A DNA stretch of 64,000 nt from Geitlerinema sp. PCC 9228 (GCF_001870905.1 NZ_LNDC01000095.1:57201-121200), one strand, 5' to 3'. Shown: positions 1 through 9,641, counted from the first letter of the stretch. Notes: generated from the sequence alone by a model not told the origin. Translations and numbers: made by a program.

Positions 1-310
1 CGGCGAGGGAAGCTTCGCCGGTATTTGCTAATTTTCGTAACATGTTGTGCCAGGCTTGCACCTGGGTTTCGTCGGTGACATCCACAGCCGCAAACGAGTG
101 GCGATGGTCCGTTCGCGTAGCGTCTTTGTCAGAGAAAGGACCGGTGCGGTAGGCACCATCGCCAAATTGTTCCTGCAACTGCTCGATGGCTTCAAAATTG
201 CGAGCGCAGCCGGCTACCTGATGTCCGGCCGCTATAAATTCCTCTGCCATAGCACGACCGAGGCCGCGGCTTACACCGGTAATGACAATGTATCGGCTTT
301 GCTTGCTCAT
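1..310 (-). CDS. Short-chain dehydrogenase/reductase, 3' part beyond window
   Basis: N-terminal 103 residues of an NAD(P)-binding oxidoreductase; the rest lies beyond the left edge. The start MSKQSRYIVITGVSRGLGRA carries the SDR cofactor motif TGxxxGxG right after the first beta strand, as expected for the family. Around residues 60-75 there is a stretch (ending DATRTD) encoded by GACGCTACGCGAACGG, a sequence I know as part of a repeat common in filamentous cyanobacteria. It looks like an in-frame repeat insertion between the second helix and the next beta strand (AAVDVTD). Substrate cannot be told. The start ATG is at 310. Confidence 0.8.
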   Translation of the reverse strand, partial: MSKQSRYIVITGVSRGLGRAMAEEFIAAGHQVAGCARNFEAIEQLQEQFGDGAYRTGPFSDKDATRTDHRHSFAAVDVTDETQVQAWHNMLRKLANTGEASLA

Positions 311-337
311 AAATAAAATCCCAATCCCCTTGTTGGT

Positions 338-952
338 TTAAATGTCGTACATGCGAGATTCTGCGGCTTCGGGATGCTCTTCGCAGTATTCTTCAAAAGC
401 CGTTTTGTCAAGGCTTTCTGCCCGTTGGTGGGCGGCTTCCGCTTGCAGTTCTTCCACTACATCCCAAGCGGCTGCACAGTCAGAGGAAGTTACGCCTTTC
501 TCGTTGCAAATCTGACGGGCATTCGCGATCGCTTCCTGGATTTGTTCTTCAAGCACCGCTTCTTTGGGATTTTCTACAAAGTCGCTTTGGTGAAGAATAT
601 CGGTAACGGAAACAATGCCCAACAAACGGTGTTGAATGACGGGAGCAGCGTGAATTCCCGAGTTGGCAAACAATCTAGCCACGTATTCAACGCCCAAATC
701 GGGATTGACCACAATACAGGGTTTGGTCATAATTTCGTACACGCGGACTTTTTTGGGGTCCTTCCCGTAGGCGGCTACTTTATAGATGATATCCGTTTCC
801 GTCACAATGCCATAGGCGTCCTCGTCGTGGCGGCGTTCTACCACCAACGAACGAATGGCATTTTCTTGCATGAGCTTCACGGCTTCTGCCACCGTACTGC
901 TCCCGCGAACTGTGATGACATCTTCGGTCATGATTTGCGATGCTTTCATCAT
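338..952 (-). CDS. Tandem CBS-domain protein
   Basis: 204 residues. Two CBS motifs fill the first ~120 residues (ASQIMTEDVITV and YEIMTKPCIVV each open a repeat; the second closes with LLGIVSVTDIL). CBS pairs bind adenosine nucleotides and act as energy-sensing regulatory modules; no catalytic domain is attached. The C-terminal ~80 residues are a helical, acidic tail with a Cys in NARQICNEKG, of a kind seen on stand-alone cyanobacterial CBS proteins. The start ATG at 952 follows GAGG at a 7-nt spacing, with a second ATG immediately after. Partner unknown. Confidence 0.85.
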   Translation of the reverse strand: MMKASQIMTEDVITVRGSSTVAEAVKLMQENAIRSLVVERRHDEDAYGIVTETDIIYKVAAYGKDPKKVRVYEIMTKPCIVVNPDLGVEYVARLFANSGIHAAPVIQHRLLGIVSVTDILHQSDFVENPKEAVLEEQIQEAIANARQICNEKGVTSSDCAAAWDVVEELQAEAAHQRAESLDKTAFEEYCEEHPEAAESRMYDI

Positions 953-1074
953 TCTATTACCTCGCTAATACATACTTCCGGATAGCTGTCAGCCAACAAA
1001 CGAAACTGACTGCCTTCCAAACCATACCGTACCTGTTCGAGGATTCAGCTTTTTATTTGGCTGGCAACATTCGT

Positions 1075-1557
1075 TCATAGCTTGTAGCCAATTTTACGGA
1101 GAAACTCTTTTCTGGCTTTGACGTCTTCTTCCCCTTCCACTCCTTTGGGGGAAAAGCCATCAACCACCCCGACAATCCCCCTGCCTTGTTCGGTTTCGGC
1201 AATAACAAGTTGTACGGGATTGGCAGTGGCACAGTAAATCGTACAAACTTCGGGACATTGTTTGATGGCGTTGAGAACGTTAATGGGAAACGCTTCTTTG
1301 AGCAGCAGTACGAAACTGTGACCGGCTGCGATCGTTTGGGCGTTTTGAATGGCGGTTTCTTGCAGGGTTTCGTCGTTGCCTGCAGTGCGAATCAAACCGG
1401 GTCCGGAAGCTTCGCAAAAGGCCAGACCAAATTTGGCTTGGGTCGAAGTCCCCACAATGGCTTCGTAGAGGTCTTCAACGGTTTTGATAAAATGACTTTG
1501 CCCGATGATAATATTACTTCCTTCTGGAATTTCCATCGTGGCGACCTTAAGTTCCAT
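1075..1557 (-). CDS. Adenosine-specific kinase family protein (DUF355)
   Basis: 160 residues, starting MELKVATMEIPEGSNIIIGQ. The reading frame stays open upstream to 1710, but the ATG at 1557 has a strong ribosome binding site (GGGAGG, 7 nt upstream) and matches the usual start of the family, so the shorter form is preferred. The order of conserved blocks (GQSHFIKTVEDLYEA, FGLAFCEASG, TANPVQLVIAET, GVVDG) fits PF04008, a small alpha/beta fold described as adenosine-specific kinase. The physiological role in cyanobacteria is unclear. It is downstream of the CcdA-like gene on the same strand, with about 160 nt between them. Confidence 0.8.
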   Translation of the reverse strand: MELKVATMEIPEGSNIIIGQSHFIKTVEDLYEAIVGTSTQAKFGLAFCEASGPGLIRTAGNDETLQETAIQNAQTIAAGHSFVLLLKEAFPINVLNAIKQCPEVCTIYCATANPVQLVIAETEQGRGIVGVVDGFSPKGVEGEEDVKARKEFLRKIGYKL

Positions 1558-1716
1558 GCTTATCCTCCCAATGTCCGCCTCTTTCGGAGTCCGAAATTTA
1601 TGGTATCGCGCTTGGCAGAAGCGATCGCAAAATTTTGTCTTTTTTTCCGAAAATGGTTCGCTACTGCGCGGGAATCCAACGTTCGAGACAATCGACCTTC
1701 CCCAAGCCAACGAATT

Positions 1717-3123
1717 CTAGGCTAACATCAAAAGTTCCGGTTTTAAAAGCATGACCGAACCAAAGAAAATCATAAACAAACCGCTAGCCAGTTTTAAAAG
1801 TCGTCCTTGGCGTTCGCTCATTCGAGCCGATTGAAAAGAATAAATGAAATTGCCCAAAATAGCCAGTAACGGTAGGATATATATTATACCATAAAATCCG
1901 GTCCATACCCCCCAACAAAGCCAACTATTTTCCTGACAGTAATTCAGCAGAGCCGCCATGTAAGCAGTTGGCAAAATCGCCGTACATCCCAACTCAATGG
2001 TATTGACAAATAAAGCCAGCAGAATGGTCCCCGCTAGAGCAGAAAGAAAGGCAAAAGAATGGACTTTACTTCCTTGCAATTTGCGAACAATGCTACTAGC
2101 TTTTTTGCTAAAAGTACGCTGGTTGGACTCGGAAATAGAAAGGGAAACCCCTTGCTTGAAGAAAAAGTAATCTTTAATATTGATAGCACCGGCAATGAGG
2201 AGAAAAACACCCAAAAATAGCAAAAAGAGCGATCCCCATCTTTCCCAAAAGACCGAACCAACAGCAACCATCAACATGATAAATGCAAAATAAACAATGG
2301 CAGATGTGGCGATAAAAGTCGTTCCTACAATAGCCATATCCCGCCGATTTTTGGTGTAGGTAAGCAAGGAGAGCAAGACGATAAGAACGGTAAACGCGCA
2401 AGGGTTGAAGCCATCAGCTAGGGCAATGGTAAAAACAAATAAAGGAAATGGCAATCCTTGAGCAGCTTCTTTAATGAGAGCGTCGGGGGTAAAAGCCACT
2501 CCTAAAAAAAGCGTTACAATTATGGTAGCGATCGCGCCGGCAAGCCAAGCTCGACGCCCAGACTCCTGGCGTACTTGAGAACCCAACAAAGGATAGCTGC
2601 ACAAATAGACAGCCGGTAGGAGCAAAATGGACCAGGGGAATGATTTTGCAGGTGGTTTGACTTCTCCCGTTACTGATAAAGAAATGGTAATTCCGACTTC
2701 TTTTTCAATGGCTTTGATAATTTGATTGCGATAGCCAACAAAACCAGAATAGGCTTGATTGTATTCTAAGGGACCTTCCCGTTCGCTATAGCCGATAAAA
2801 CTGCGATCGCCGACAACCGTTCTGGGAACGGCACCAGTCGAAATACCTCTTTGGCGGCGAAACTCTTGCCAGCGTTTTGGTTGGGAATGAACTTCAATAA
2901 AAAGAACATTTACTTCTGGATACTGTTGGTCAATAGACCTAAGGAGGGGCTTTTCTTTCGCACAATGGGGACAAGTATCGCTGTAAAAAAAGTGGACATC
3001 AACAGTTTCGTTGCTAGCGAAAACGGGAGACATATCAGCTACAGGAAGCAGCCAAAATGTAACCAAAGCCAAACCAGCAAGTAGGAATTTTTTATAGCCA
3101 GCAATAGCCTGCATGGGTATCAT
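1717..3123 (-). CDS. Thioredoxin-like/CcdA-type membrane thiol-disulfide protein
   Basis: 468 residues. An N-terminal signal anchor is followed by a glutaredoxin/thioredoxin-like domain with the redox motif CPHC (YSDTCPHCAKEKP) and the cis-Pro segment GAVPRTVVG. Then comes a membrane segment and a C-terminal block of about six helices beginning LADGFNPCAFTVL, where the Asn-Pro-Cys is typical of CcdA/DsbD transporters. This domain order suggests a protein that moves reducing power across the membrane to its own outward-facing thioredoxin domain. A TTG at 3150 opens the frame, but ATG 3123 lies 13 nt after AGGAG and is preferred; ATG 3114 is also possible. Its substrate is not shown by context. 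Confidence 0.8.
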   Translation of the reverse strand: MIPMQAIAGYKKFLLAGLALVTFWLLPVADMSPVFASNETVDVHFFYSDTCPHCAKEKPLLRSIDQQYPEVNVLFIEVHSQPKRWQEFRRQRGISTGAVPRTVVGDRSFIGYSEREGPLEYNQAYSGFVGYRNQIIKAIEKEVGITISLSVTGEVKPPAKSFPWSILLLPAVYLCSYPLLGSQVRQESGRRAWLAGAIATIIVTLFLGVAFTPDALIKEAAQGLPFPLFVFTIALADGFNPCAFTVLIVLLSLLTYTKNRRDMAIVGTTFIATSAIVYFAFIMLMVAVGSVFWERWGSLFLLFLGVFLLIAGAINIKDYFFFKQGVSLSISESNQRTFSKKASSIVRKLQGSKVHSFAFLSALAGTILLALFVNTIELGCTAILPTAYMAALLNYCQENSWLCWGVWTGFYGIIYILPLLAILGNFIYSFQSARMSERQGRLLKLASGLFMIFFGSVMLLKPELLMLA

Positions 3124-3154
3124 CTGTTTTACAGCACTCCTAAAAAGCAATTCT

Positions 3155-3274
3155 CATACCAAATCCGAGATGGGGAAACCACAATTTTTCTGTAGGGGCA
3201 ACCCCGGTGTGGTTGCTCTTTTTTTGTAGAATAGAAGGGCATTCCCTCTACATTGTTGTGGGTTTCGGATCAAA
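3155..3274. repeat. MITE-like element, ATACCAAATCC family, copy A
   Basis: Non-coding ~120-bp unit in the gap between the CcdA-like gene and the DMT transporter. It starts CATACCAAATCCGAG and ends GGTTTCGGATCAAAG, imperfect inverted ends. Inside is TGTAGGGGCAACCCC followed by GGTTGC, a GC-rich arm also present in the copies near 29.5, 41.1, 48.6 and 48.9 kb. No reading frame. Confidence 0.55.
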
Positions 3275-3575
3275 GCCAGAATTCAAATAGCGATCGCCTC
3301 TCTGGCTGTAGAAAAAAAACGGCAAGATAGTCATCTCCAAAGAATTCCATCCCTACTATAGGAACGCCAGCGCCGCTGGTTTGCCAGTATTGGGAAGCCT
3401 CTCCAATCTATTGTAAGAATTCCTACTTAAGAATTCCCGGACAACGGTGATTTACATTTTGTTATCAATCCACCTTGGTGATGGCAAGCTACCCGTTTTC
3501 CTGGATTTATCGGCGTACCGAACCTTCGATAGACTACAATAACGATGCTGCAGCCATGCTGGTGTGAGGTCCTTC

Positions 3576-3944
3576 GTGACACTATCCGAACTTGTTTTGC
3601 TCCTGGTGACCGTCTCCATTGGTACAGCCGGGCAATTTTTGCTGAAGCTCGGTGCTTTAAAACTTGCAGGTGTGGAAGCTTCCAGCTTCCTGGGCAAAAT
3701 TATTGGTATTGCCACCATTCCCGAAATTATCACCGGCTTAATGTGCTACGGTTTGGGTGCTGTGGGATATATTCTGCTACTTTCCCGCATTAAGCTCAGT
3801 ATTGTCGGTCCTTCCATTGCCCTGGGATACGTCTTATCCGTGGTTGTTGGCCATTTTGCCTTCCGCGAGCAAATTCCTTTTAGCCGTCTGGTGGGGGTAG
3901 GCTTGATTGTCTGTGGTGTCATTTTGGTGGTTTGGGAACGATAA
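3576..3944 (+). CDS. Small EamA/SMR-type membrane transporter
   Basis: 122 residues with four hydrophobic helices, the size and pattern of a half-length drug/metabolite transporter: helix 1 contains TAGQFLLKLGAL, helix 3 YILLLSRIKLS followed by GPSIALGYVLSVVVGH, helix 4 RLVGVGLIVCGVILVV. Proteins of this type act as dimers; the substrate (multidrug, polyamine or lipid-linked sugar) cannot be told. I chose GTG 3576 because GAGG precedes it by 6 nt; GTG 3564 in the same frame lacks a binding site. Confidence 0.75.
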   Translation: MTLSELVLLLVTVSIGTAGQFLLKLGALKLAGVEASSFLGKIIGIATIPEIITGLMCYGLGAVGYILLLSRIKLSIVGPSIALGYVLSVVVGHFAFREQIPFSRLVGVGLIVCGVILVVWER

Positions 3945-4204
3945 GAGCTCAAAGAGAAAAATAAAAATTGGCCGCAAGTAGCAAACTGGTAGAAAATATT
4001 GCCGAAACATGATGCGATCGGTTAAAAAAACTTAAGTCTGCTCGGAGGAACGATTTTTTTCCGCTAGGATAGGGGCAAATATTGCTTTTTGGTTTCCCCT
4101 CAGAATGGTTTCCCCCGGTAGCGGTTTTGCGACCCTGGCGAGATAACCGTTTGAGCATTACCAACAAGCAACACGGTTTCCCTTTTGTGCAATCAAAAAT
4201 TCCC

Positions 4205-5110
4205 ATGACACCTCAACCGATACAGAAAGACAAATTTCGCGCACCTTTTTCCCAAGATGATTTTGCTGCTGCCTTGGAAGAACAAAACTTTGCTTTTCAG
4301 AAAGGGCAAGCGATTGAAGGTACAGTCTTCCAACATTTAGCAGAAGGAGCTTATGTGGATATCGGCGGCAAAGCACCAGCCTTCATCCCGTTGCGGGAAG
4401 CTTCTTTAGCCCCTGTCGAGGATTTAAGCGAAGTTTTGCCCTTGCAGGAGAAACGAGAATTTCTCATCATTCGCGAGGAAAACCACGAAGGTCAAGTGAC
4501 GCTCTCCGTTCGACAGTTGGAAATCCAACAAGCCTGGGAAGAACTGCAGCAAATGTATGAGGAAGGCAAGTCGTTGGATGTAGAGGTCACGGGAGTCAAC
4601 AAAGGTGGCGTCACTGTTTCCTGCCTGTGTTTGCGAGGATTTATTCCGCGATCGCATTTGCTGGATCGGAGCGATTTAGATGCCTTAGTGGGAACCAGGC
4701 TTACGGTTAACTTCCTGGAACTCGACCCCGAAAACCGCAAGCTGGTGCTTTCCCAGAAAAAAGCAGTACAAGACACGCAGTTTAGCCAACTGGAAGTGGG
4801 TCAGCTGGTACAAGGGAAGGTATCTGGCATTAAACCTTTCGGTGTCTTTGTGGATCTCGACGGGATTACTGGTTTGCTGCATATCAAACAGGTTAGCCAA
4901 AATTTCGTCGATTCAATTGCGGATGTTTTTACGGTTGACCAACCCATCGCAGCTATGGTTATTCACCTAGATGCGACGAAAAACCGCATTTCCCTGTCTA
5001 CCAAGTTGTTGGAAAATTATCCGGGTGAAATTTTAGAGAATATGGCAGAAGTCATGGCTTCGGCGGAAGCACGAGCGGAACGGGCTCGCAAAAAACACGA
5101 TTTTGCGTAA
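4205..5110 (+). CDS. rps1b: 30S ribosomal protein S1 homologue (three S1 domains)
   Basis: 301 residues. Three S1 RNA-binding domains lie at about 29-100, 115-183 and 197-267; the last is the most canonical (GQLVQGKVSGIKPFGVFVDL). Cyanobacteria carry short S1 proteins of this kind (Rps1a, Rps1b), which have fewer domains than the six in enteric S1. The assignment to the b-type paralogue is by length and divergence and is tentative. The C-terminus is basic and helical (ARAERARKKHDFA). The frame is open from a TTG at 4082, but ATG 4205 begins the first conserved block. No clear Shine-Dalgarno sequence is present. Confidence 0.8.
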   Translation: MTPQPIQKDKFRAPFSQDDFAAALEEQNFAFQKGQAIEGTVFQHLAEGAYVDIGGKAPAFIPLREASLAPVEDLSEVLPLQEKREFLIIREENHEGQVTLSVRQLEIQQAWEELQQMYEEGKSLDVEVTGVNKGGVTVSCLCLRGFIPRSHLLDRSDLDALVGTRLTVNFLELDPENRKLVLSQKKAVQDTQFSQLEVGQLVQGKVSGIKPFGVFVDLDGITGLLHIKQVSQNFVDSIADVFTVDQPIAAMVIHLDATKNRISLSTKLLENYPGEILENMAEVMASAEARAERARKKHDFA

Positions 5111-5353
5111 GAAGCACGTTTCGAGCAATTGTAGCAAGATTTTGTAGGTAGCGATCGCGTTGCTCGTGGATGGGACAGGAGAACATGGGTTACAGGCGTC
5201 CTTCGTGGTAGCATTTGATGCTGCTGCAGGTAGCTGGTACCATTGTTTTTATGGTTTTTCTCTGGATATAGCCACCAGCGCGATCGCTATTGATTTGTCT
5301 GCTGCCTTTTCTGACAGCTCCTCGCTACGAGTGCCTCCGGGCAGGTAGGCAAC
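5111..5353. other. Intergenic gap, no gene seen
   Basis: Convergent gap between the S1 gene and acsF. It contains HIP1 sites and a short open frame without a binding site or recognisable sequence. The only clear signal is the acsF terminator that follows it. Confidence 0.6.
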
Positions 5354-5384
5354 AAAAAAAAGGGTACGCTGGCTAACGTACCCC
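5354..5384 (-). terminator. Rho-independent terminator of acsF
   Basis: Read on the minus strand: GGGTACG, a short loop, CGTACCC, then eight T. A perfect 7-bp stem with a U-run, about 65 nt past the acsF stop codon. Confidence 0.8.
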
Positions 5385-5446
5385 TAGGTTTGGTTTCGTT
5401 ACAACATCAAAGCTACATGCGAGGAGCGAAACCCTAAAATATTATT

Positions 5447-6523
5447 TTAACGGACTGTTCCCAGTCTGGCATCTGCATTAATCGGTTGCATGAAGTATAA
5501 CCGCAAAAATTGCCAGCCATTGGAGGCGTATAATGGCAGTTTCCGGAGGAATTTCGAGAATTTGGGAGCATTGGATTTCTCGATTTCCGCTAGTTTGGCA
5601 TTGTTTTCTACGCAAACATCCAAACTGCCATAGAAAGCCGGATGGTCAACGTTGAGAATTTCGGGAAATACGCGACCGGCGGTATCGTTGGTCCGACGAA
5701 TGACATACTTATTGTATTCTTTGGCGTCGAGACCCAGTGCCTCGTAGAAACCAGCTCTTTGCTGGTCGTTTAGATACATGGTGCCAAACACCGCTACCAA
5801 GAAAAAGCGGCACCACAAACGCGCCTGTGGACCACGCAACACCTGCGGTTGGGAACGCATCAGGGCATCGAAAAAGTCGCCGTGGCGGTTTTCATCTTGA
5901 CACCAGCCGCCAAACAACCGGAATAGGGGATAAAAACGGTTTTCTGGATGTTTTTCCAGGTGGCGATAGATGGTGATATAGCGCCAGTAGCCGATTTTTT
6001 CTGACAGGTAGGTGGCGTAGAAAATAAATTTGGGTTGGAAGAAGGTGTATTTCCGCTGTTTGGTCAAGAAGCCCAAATCCAAAGCCAGGTTAAAGTCGGA
6101 CATGGATTTGTTCAGGAATCCGGCATGGCGCGCTTCATCCCGCGACATGAGGGTAAAGCATTCGGCGAGGATGGGATTTTTCTCCCGCAGACGCCTGCCT
6201 AGTTCTTTGTACAGCAGGAAGCCGGAAAATTCGGCAGTGCAGGAACGTTCGAGGAATTCCACGAACAAACGCTTGGTTTCTGGATCGACTTTTTCTTCCC
6301 AGGCTTGGTCGAACTCTTCGTCGCGAACGAAATGGTGGCGGTTGTAGTCGGCACGAAACTCTTCGAGAATGGCGCGCAGTTCCTCCTCGTTGGGAGAGAG
6401 GTTCATTTTCGCCATTTTATCGAAGTCGGTGGTGTAAAAGCGCGGGGTTAGTAGGGTTTCTTTTGCCGGGGCTTTCACGCCCGGTTTCATTTCTTCAAAA
6501 GATTTTTCGGCGGTCTGTGTCAT
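5447..6523 (-). CDS. acsF: Mg-protoporphyrin IX monomethyl ester oxidative cyclase (aerobic)
   Basis: 358 residues, full length for AcsF/ChlA-I, the di-iron subunit of the oxygen-dependent cyclase that builds ring E of chlorophyll (Mg-protoporphyrin IX monomethyl ester to divinyl protochlorophyllide) at the thylakoid membrane. The carboxylate-bridged iron ligands are visible: Glu in [10 protein letters not shown], the DEARH motif in [10 protein letters not shown], Glu in LSEKIGYW, and DENRH in [10 protein letters not shown]. The start ATG at 6523 gives [15 protein letters not shown], usual for cyanobacterial AcsF. It is monocistronic, with its own terminator. No anaerobic BchE-type cyclase is in the window. 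Confidence 0.97.
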   Translation of the reverse strand: MTQTAEKSFEEMKPGVKAPAKETLLTPRFYTTDFDKMAKMNLSPNEEELRAILEEFRADYNRHHFVRDEEFDQAWEEKVDPETKRLFVEFLERSCTAEFSGFLLYKELGRRLREKNPILAECFTLMSRDEARHAGFLNKSMSDFNLALDLGFLTKQRKYTFFQPKFIFYATYLSEKIGYWRYITIYRHLEKHPENRFYPLFRLFGGWCQDENRHGDFFDALMRSQPQVLRGPQARLWCRFFLVAVFGTMYLNDQQRAGFYEALGLDAKEYNKYVIRRTNDTAGRVFPEILNVDHPAFYGSLDVCVENNAKLAEIEKSNAPKFSKFLRKLPLYASNGWQFLRLYFMQPINADARLGTVR

Positions 6524-6737
6524 ACGTTGATCTCGCTTTTAATTGCTATAAAGGACGCGATCGCACTACAAAAAACAAACCCATCTCCAGCCAGGCTACT
6601 CGATGGGAAAAATGAAAACTAGGTTTATTTATTTCTCAGTTTAGCAGCGAGTTTTGGCTAGCCAAGGGGAATTCATGTTAAGACTTGTAACTTTATGTAT
6701 AGTTAAGTAAAATTTTGAGGAGGCTCGTTATCAGTTT

Positions 6738-7721
6738 TTAGGCTGGTGGCGAACCGCTCTGGTTTTGCTGGCGATAGGCATCTTCGATTTCCTGACGTCG
6801 CTGGCGCAGGCGGATATCTTCCATTAGTTTGCGGTTGGCAGCCAGCAAATCGGCTACTAAACCAAAAATCCAAAACTGCACGCCGATGAGGATTAAAATG
6901 GTGGCTAGAATTAAGCTGGGAATGCGGGTGCGTTCGGTTCCCATTAGGAAATACACCAACCACCGCACCCCCAAGGCAAACCCCATGCTAAACGGAATGC
7001 TGCCGAAGAACAGAAAAAACCGTAGGGGTTTGTAGAGCATGAAGATGCGTAAAATGGTGAAAAGCGATCGCTGTACGTAAGAAAAAATACTTTTGACCAA
7101 CCGCGACGGACGTAACATGGGGTTGGTACCTACAGGAACCGAGGTAACGGCGATGCCATTTTGACCGGCTTGGATGATGGTTTCTAAGGTATAGGTATAT
7201 TGGTTGAATACGTTCAAGCGGATGGCGGCTTCGCGGCTAAAGGCACGAAAACCGCTTGGCGCATCGGGAACGGTGGTATTGCTGGCCAAACGAACGGCCC
7301 AACTGCCCAATTTTTGCAGTATTTTTTTAATGGGGGAAAATTCCTGGATATCGCTAATGGGTCGCGCGCCAACCACCATATCGGCTTTTCCCCGCAGGAT
7401 GGGTTCGATGAGTTTGGGAATGTCTTCGCCACGGTATTGGTTATCGGCATCGGTGTTGACGATAATATCGGCACCAGCTTTTAAGGCGGCATCCACGCCT
7501 GCCATGAAGCCTCTGGCTAAGCCTTGGTTGTAGGGAAGCTGGACGATGTGGTCTACGTTATGCTCTTTAGCAACTTCCACCGTGCGATCGCTGCTACCAT
7601 CGTCTATAATCAACCATTCCACGGTATCGATGCCTGGTACCTGGCGCGGTAGCGTTTCTAGGGTTAAACCTAGGGTTTGTTCTTCGTTGTAACAGGGAAT
7701 TTGGATAATGAGTTTGGTCAT
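6738..7721 (-). CDS. GT2 glycosyltransferase, polyprenyl-phosphate type
   Basis: 327 residues. The N-terminal ~215 residues are a GT-A domain of family 2: IQIPCYNEEQT, IDDGSSDRT, and the metal-binding DADNQY; APSGFRAFSREA matches DPM1/polyprenyl-phosphate mannosyltransferase-like enzymes. Two transmembrane helices follow (about 230-255 and 265-290), then a basic Gln-rich tail. Likely transfers a sugar from a nucleotide donor to a lipid-phosphate carrier on the cytoplasmic face. It stands at the left border of the polysaccharide region and may feed it; this is inference. Confidence 0.85.
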   Translation of the reverse strand: MTKLIIQIPCYNEEQTLGLTLETLPRQVPGIDTVEWLIIDDGSSDRTVEVAKEHNVDHIVQLPYNQGLARGFMAGVDAALKAGADIIVNTDADNQYRGEDIPKLIEPILRGKADMVVGARPISDIQEFSPIKKILQKLGSWAVRLASNTTVPDAPSGFRAFSREAAIRLNVFNQYTYTLETIIQAGQNGIAVTSVPVGTNPMLRPSRLVKSIFSYVQRSLFTILRIFMLYKPLRFFLFFGSIPFSMGFALGVRWLVYFLMGTERTRIPSLILATILILIGVQFWIFGLVADLLAANRKLMEDIRLRQRRQEIEDAYRQQNQSGSPPA

Positions 7722-8419
7722 GAGTTCCCCCGCAATGTGTTGTTTGGGTATAGCTAGGTCGTACCAACGAATACAAGTTGCCAGCTAAGGGTCAAACCGT
7801 CTAGCTACCGTTATCATAAACCCAAATGCACAAGCTGCTAGAAATCGCTCGGCTAGAATTGGTTATAGGCGCGCCAAAATTCTGAATGTCAAACCACCCC
7901 TAAAAATATTGACTTTGGATAACTTCGCGAACGAGCAAAGAAAATACTTAATTAGGAGGAAGGGAACGAACTTCCCGAAAACCATCGGAAAATTTCCAAA
8001 TCGTTCCCGAAAAACGAAATATTAATTTCCTGCTTGTCGAGCTGCATTTTTACAGAGGTTGGCTGGCAAGCAGTGATAGTAAAGATATTAATTTTTGATA
8101 AAAAGGTTCAAGTTTGCCGAATTATTATTGTAAACTAAACAACGAGGTAGTAACAAAGACAAATTGGATGGGATTTTAGGTTGAGATCCGATCGATTAAC
8201 TTAACAATCACGTTAAACATGACCAATTTTCTGGAGTACTTTAGCCGGTTCGTAGGATAGCAACAATCGCTCCGAGTATGGAAAATAAATATGGAAGTAA
8301 GAAAAAAAAGTATTTAATTGGTTTAAAAAAGTATTGTAGGCATCTTCAACTGCATTAATATAAATGTTACCCCTTGGATATAGACAATAGAAGCAAGTTG
8401 TTCTTGAAGGAGGATACAA
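7722..8419. other. AT-rich intergenic region
   Basis: About 700 nt between divergent genes. It is AT-rich compared with the genes to the left, has no convincing reading frame and no tRNA-like fold that I can see. Near its end GGAGG, 6 nt before 8420, is the binding site of the sulfotransferase gene. A 26-codon frame starting MENKYGSKKKKY exists near 8279 but has no binding site and is not called. Confidence 0.6.
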
Positions 8420-9064
8420 ATGGAAGAAACTATACGCATAGGTATTTCTTATAAAATCTCTTGGAAAAACCCAGTTCCTATGAGAGTTCAAAACTTTTAT
8501 TATTCTTTAAAACATAAAGCCATATCTTATTTAGGAACGGAGAAATCAAACGGCAAGGTATTCTGTATTGGGTATAATAAAACGGGAACAACAAGCTTGG
8601 GAAGAGCTTTAGAAATGTTGGGATACAACAATAGTAGTTTTAACAAAAATATATTTGAAGACTACAAAAATGGAAAAATTCTAAACGTTTTAAAGTATAC
8701 AGCCAAATTTGACTCCTGTGACGATCTACCTTGGCTGAAGGAAGATATGATTCCTATATTAGACCAAGTGTTTCCAGGGAGTAAATTCATCTACCTCAAA
8801 AGAAACGAAGAATCCTGGTTGAAATCCTACCAGAATTGGAGGCTACAAAGTTTCAACGAGCATATAGATCCAGAAAGAGCTTTAGAGGATTTTAGAAAAC
8901 ATAAAGATTTTGTTTTTCAGTATTTTAGCAACCGACCGGCTGAAGATTTTTTAGCTGTTGATATTGGGGATCCGGAAGGGTTTCAGAAAGTAGCACATTT
9001 TCTAAACAAAACAACTGAACGCAAAAGATTTCCACGTTTTAATAGAGGCAAATACCAAGAGTAA
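8420..9064 (+). CDS. Sulfotransferase family protein (KTGTTSL type)
   Basis: 214 residues. FCIGYNKTGTTSLGRALEML is the P-loop-like 5'-phosphosulfate binding segment of the Sulfotransfer_4-like group, and FIYLKRNEESWLKSYQNW corresponds to the conserved second motif that contacts the 3'-phosphate of PAPS. Such enzymes move sulfate from PAPS to a hydroxyl group, often on a sugar. The start at 8420 has GGAGG at 6 nt. The gene is AT-rich and faces the hps genes convergently. Acceptor unknown; the neighbourhood suggests a polysaccharide. Confidence 0.75.
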   Translation: MEETIRIGISYKISWKNPVPMRVQNFYYSLKHKAISYLGTEKSNGKVFCIGYNKTGTTSLGRALEMLGYNNSSFNKNIFEDYKNGKILNVLKYTAKFDSCDDLPWLKEDMIPILDQVFPGSKFIYLKRNEESWLKSYQNWRLQSFNEHIDPERALEDFRKHKDFVFQYFSNRPAEDFLAVDIGDPEGFQKVAHFLNKTTERKRFPRFNRGKYQE

Positions 9065-9110
9065 ATCGGCGCTCCCCTCGTTTCTAGACATTGAGCAATG
9101 TTCAAAATAT

Positions 9111-9641
9111 TTAGGGTTCGATACAACCTTCTGCTTCGTCTCTACGAAGGGTACCGAGGAGACTGGAAATAAAAATACATTGTTTTGGTTGGCTTTTATT
9201 TTTATGTCCCAGGGTAATACGACCCAACCGTCCTCCAATTGTTCCTTTATGGGTAAACTTTACACAATAAAAATTATTACAAGTACTCTTACTAGTTGAA
9301 AGCGTTGTATTATCAGTGTCAATTTCTAAAAATTCTGCATCGGCAGTTAGCGCTTGCCATAGGGGATCGGCACTAGAACGATGAACTGCATATTCTACCC
9401 GACTATTATTTTCTCGAAAGCTAACGAGCCAATCGCGTTTTTCTCGTTTAGCGTTAAACTTGGCACGCCGAAAGGCCTGATAGGCTTGAGCTTGGGCTCT
9501 ACTAACCCGTTGTTGGATTAGTAGATTCTGCCAGCTAGGAATTGCGATCGCGGCAAATATGCCAATGAGAACAACGGCAACCAATGCTTCCACAAGGGAA
9601 AAACCAGAAGAAGTAGATAGCTTTGATGGCAAAAAACGCAT
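9111..9641 (-). CDS. GspH/HpsD-like pseudopilin, second copy
   Basis: 176 residues. The prepilin leader ends STSSG and the mature helix starts FSLVEALVAVVLIG, with the conserved Glu at position 5, so a prepilin peptidase (PilD) should cut it. The globular part resembles GspH-type minor pseudopilins. It is clearly a tandem paralogue of the gene just upstream (shared blocks RVSRAQ.QAYQAFR.AKFNA.REKR and VEY.VH.S.A). It is the last gene of the hps run, about 56 nt after the previous stop. Role: minor component of a pilus-like export device, inferred. Confidence 0.85.
   Translation of the reverse strand: MRFLPSKLSTSSGFSLVEALVAVVLIGIFAAIAIPSWQNLLIQQRVSRAQAQAYQAFRRAKFNAKREKRDWLVSFRENNSRVEYAVHRSSADPLWQALTADAEFLEIDTDNTTLSTSKSTCNNFYCVKFTHKGTIGGRLGRITLGHKNKSQPKQCIFISSLLGTLRRDEAEGCIEP

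Noticed and set aside
374..985. Long plus-strand frame opposite the CBS gene
   Set aside because: Mirror frame of a well-supported CBS-domain gene; no family blocks and no ribosome binding site.
8213..8491. Minus-strand frame before the sulfotransferase gene
   Set aside because: AT-rich chance frame overlapping the start and binding site of the sulfotransferase.
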